Below, one piece after another: positions 4,765 through 5,046 of a stretch of DNA of 5,046 nucleotides. The notes below the pieces were generated by a model. The model ran no database searches. It worked only from the letters and a program-made list of their open reading frames with translations, and had not been told where the DNA came from. Positions within the stretch are counted from its first letter, which is position 1. Every line of letters starts with the position of its first letter. The stretch spans positions 1 through 5,046 of the forward strand of contig JBKJUK010000331.1 of assembly GCA_046590705.1 (NCBI GenBank). Reading direction: 5' to 3'. Position numbers and translations under genes: made by a program. This stretch comes from JBKJUK01 sp046590705. Its GTDB lineage: Bacteria > Acidobacteriota > Thermoanaerobaculia > Gp7-AA8.

Positions 4765-5046
4765 TAGAACGAAATCTGTCTCAGCGTTTCTCCACACGGC
4801 GCTTCTACCTTGAGGTGAGCGATGTCATCGGCCCGGGTCGGCCCGATATTCAGGATGGCAAGTCGCTTTCCGCAGTCCACCGCAGCTTTGGCGAATCTGA
4901 ATCCGGACCACACCGTCAACGAGGATCCAACCACCAGCAGTGCATCCGCGCTGGTGACCTGGTCCATGCAGAAGTCCACGGTCGGTCTCGCAACCGACTC
5001 ACCGAAAAAGACGACCGCGGGCTTGAGCATCCCACCACACGCTGCG
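4764..5046 (-). CDS. SIR2 family protein, SIRT4-like (class II), C-terminal part
   Basis: The frame ends at TAA (4766-4764) and is open to the right edge, giving 93 visible residues; the N-terminal two thirds lie outside. The fragment begins AACGG, whose Cys is the last zinc ligand of the sirtuin CxxC pairs. It continues MLKPAVVFFGE, the NAD-site block VVGSSLTVWSG (38-48), LAILNIGPTRADD (63-74) and the final HLKVEAPCGETL (77-88). NIGPTR.DD and the GSSL.V.SG form are typical of SIRT4-like class II sirtuins rather than CobB (class III). The enzyme uses NAD+ to remove acyl groups from lysine or to ADP-ribosylate; which one cannot be told here. The catalytic His is off the window. The Met at 5030 is internal, because coding continues upstream of it. 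It converges with the ligase gene. Confidence 0.93.
   Translation of the reverse strand, partial: AACGGMLKPAVVFFGESVARPTVDFCMDQVTSADALLVVGSSLTVWSGFRFAKAAVDCGKRLAILNIGPTRADDIAHLKVEAPCGETLRQISF

Noticed and set aside
4764..5030. Met at 5030 as the true start of the sirtuin
   Set aside because: The frame stays open upstream and encodes the conserved zinc-ligand CGG just before this Met, so the gene continues off the window.
1..5046. CRISPR array, tRNA, rRNA, insertion sequence, prophage or toxin-antitoxin genes
   Set aside because: No spaced direct repeats of CRISPR type, cloverleaf, transposase motif or relevant small gene pair was found on reading both strands.

Overview
This 5 kb window is chromosomal DNA from a Gram-negative-type bacterium, moderately GC-rich. 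It carries an exported murein lytic transglycosylase, a multi-HAMP signalling protein and a SIRT4-like sirtuin. I lean towards a soil or sediment lineage such as Acidobacteriota, but this is inferred from gene style alone and no marker gene is present. There is no rRNA, tRNA, CRISPR array, transposase or phage gene.

Layout, left to right. (1) Positions 1-1302, minus strand: the N-terminal 434 codons of a soluble multi-HAMP sensor protein, probably a hybrid histidine kinase, leaving the window on the left. Its last 828 bp in the window are three tandem 276-bp (92-residue) HAMP repeats. (2) 1303-1868: a non-coding gap. It holds the sensor gene's leader with two dyads, a triple heptamer repeat, and a striking pair of inverted conserved boxes around a long hairpin (1551-1720). 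(3) 1869-2393, minus: a small secreted SLT-type lytic transglycosylase. (4) 2394-2747: a divergent control region. (5) 2748-2951, plus: a cold-shock-domain protein with a strong Shine-Dalgarno sequence and a textbook intrinsic terminator (2973-3006). (6) 3170-4714, plus: a 514-residue protein whose ordered motifs match the glutamine synthetase / glutamate-cysteine ligase fold of ATP-dependent carboxylate-amine ligases, with an unassigned C-terminal extension. (7) 4764-5046, minus: the C-terminal third of a SIRT4-like (class II) SIR2 protein, entering from the right and convergent with the ligase.

The genes look like independent transcription units, not one operon. The sensor and the transglycosylase are co-directional but separated by a 566-bp gap with hairpins. 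Transglycosylase and cold-shock genes diverge. The ligase and sirtuin genes converge with only 49 bp between them. I see no complete multi-gene defence or biosynthetic system. The least explained items are the orphan ligase with its novel C-terminus and the inverted-pair repeat element at 1551-1720.
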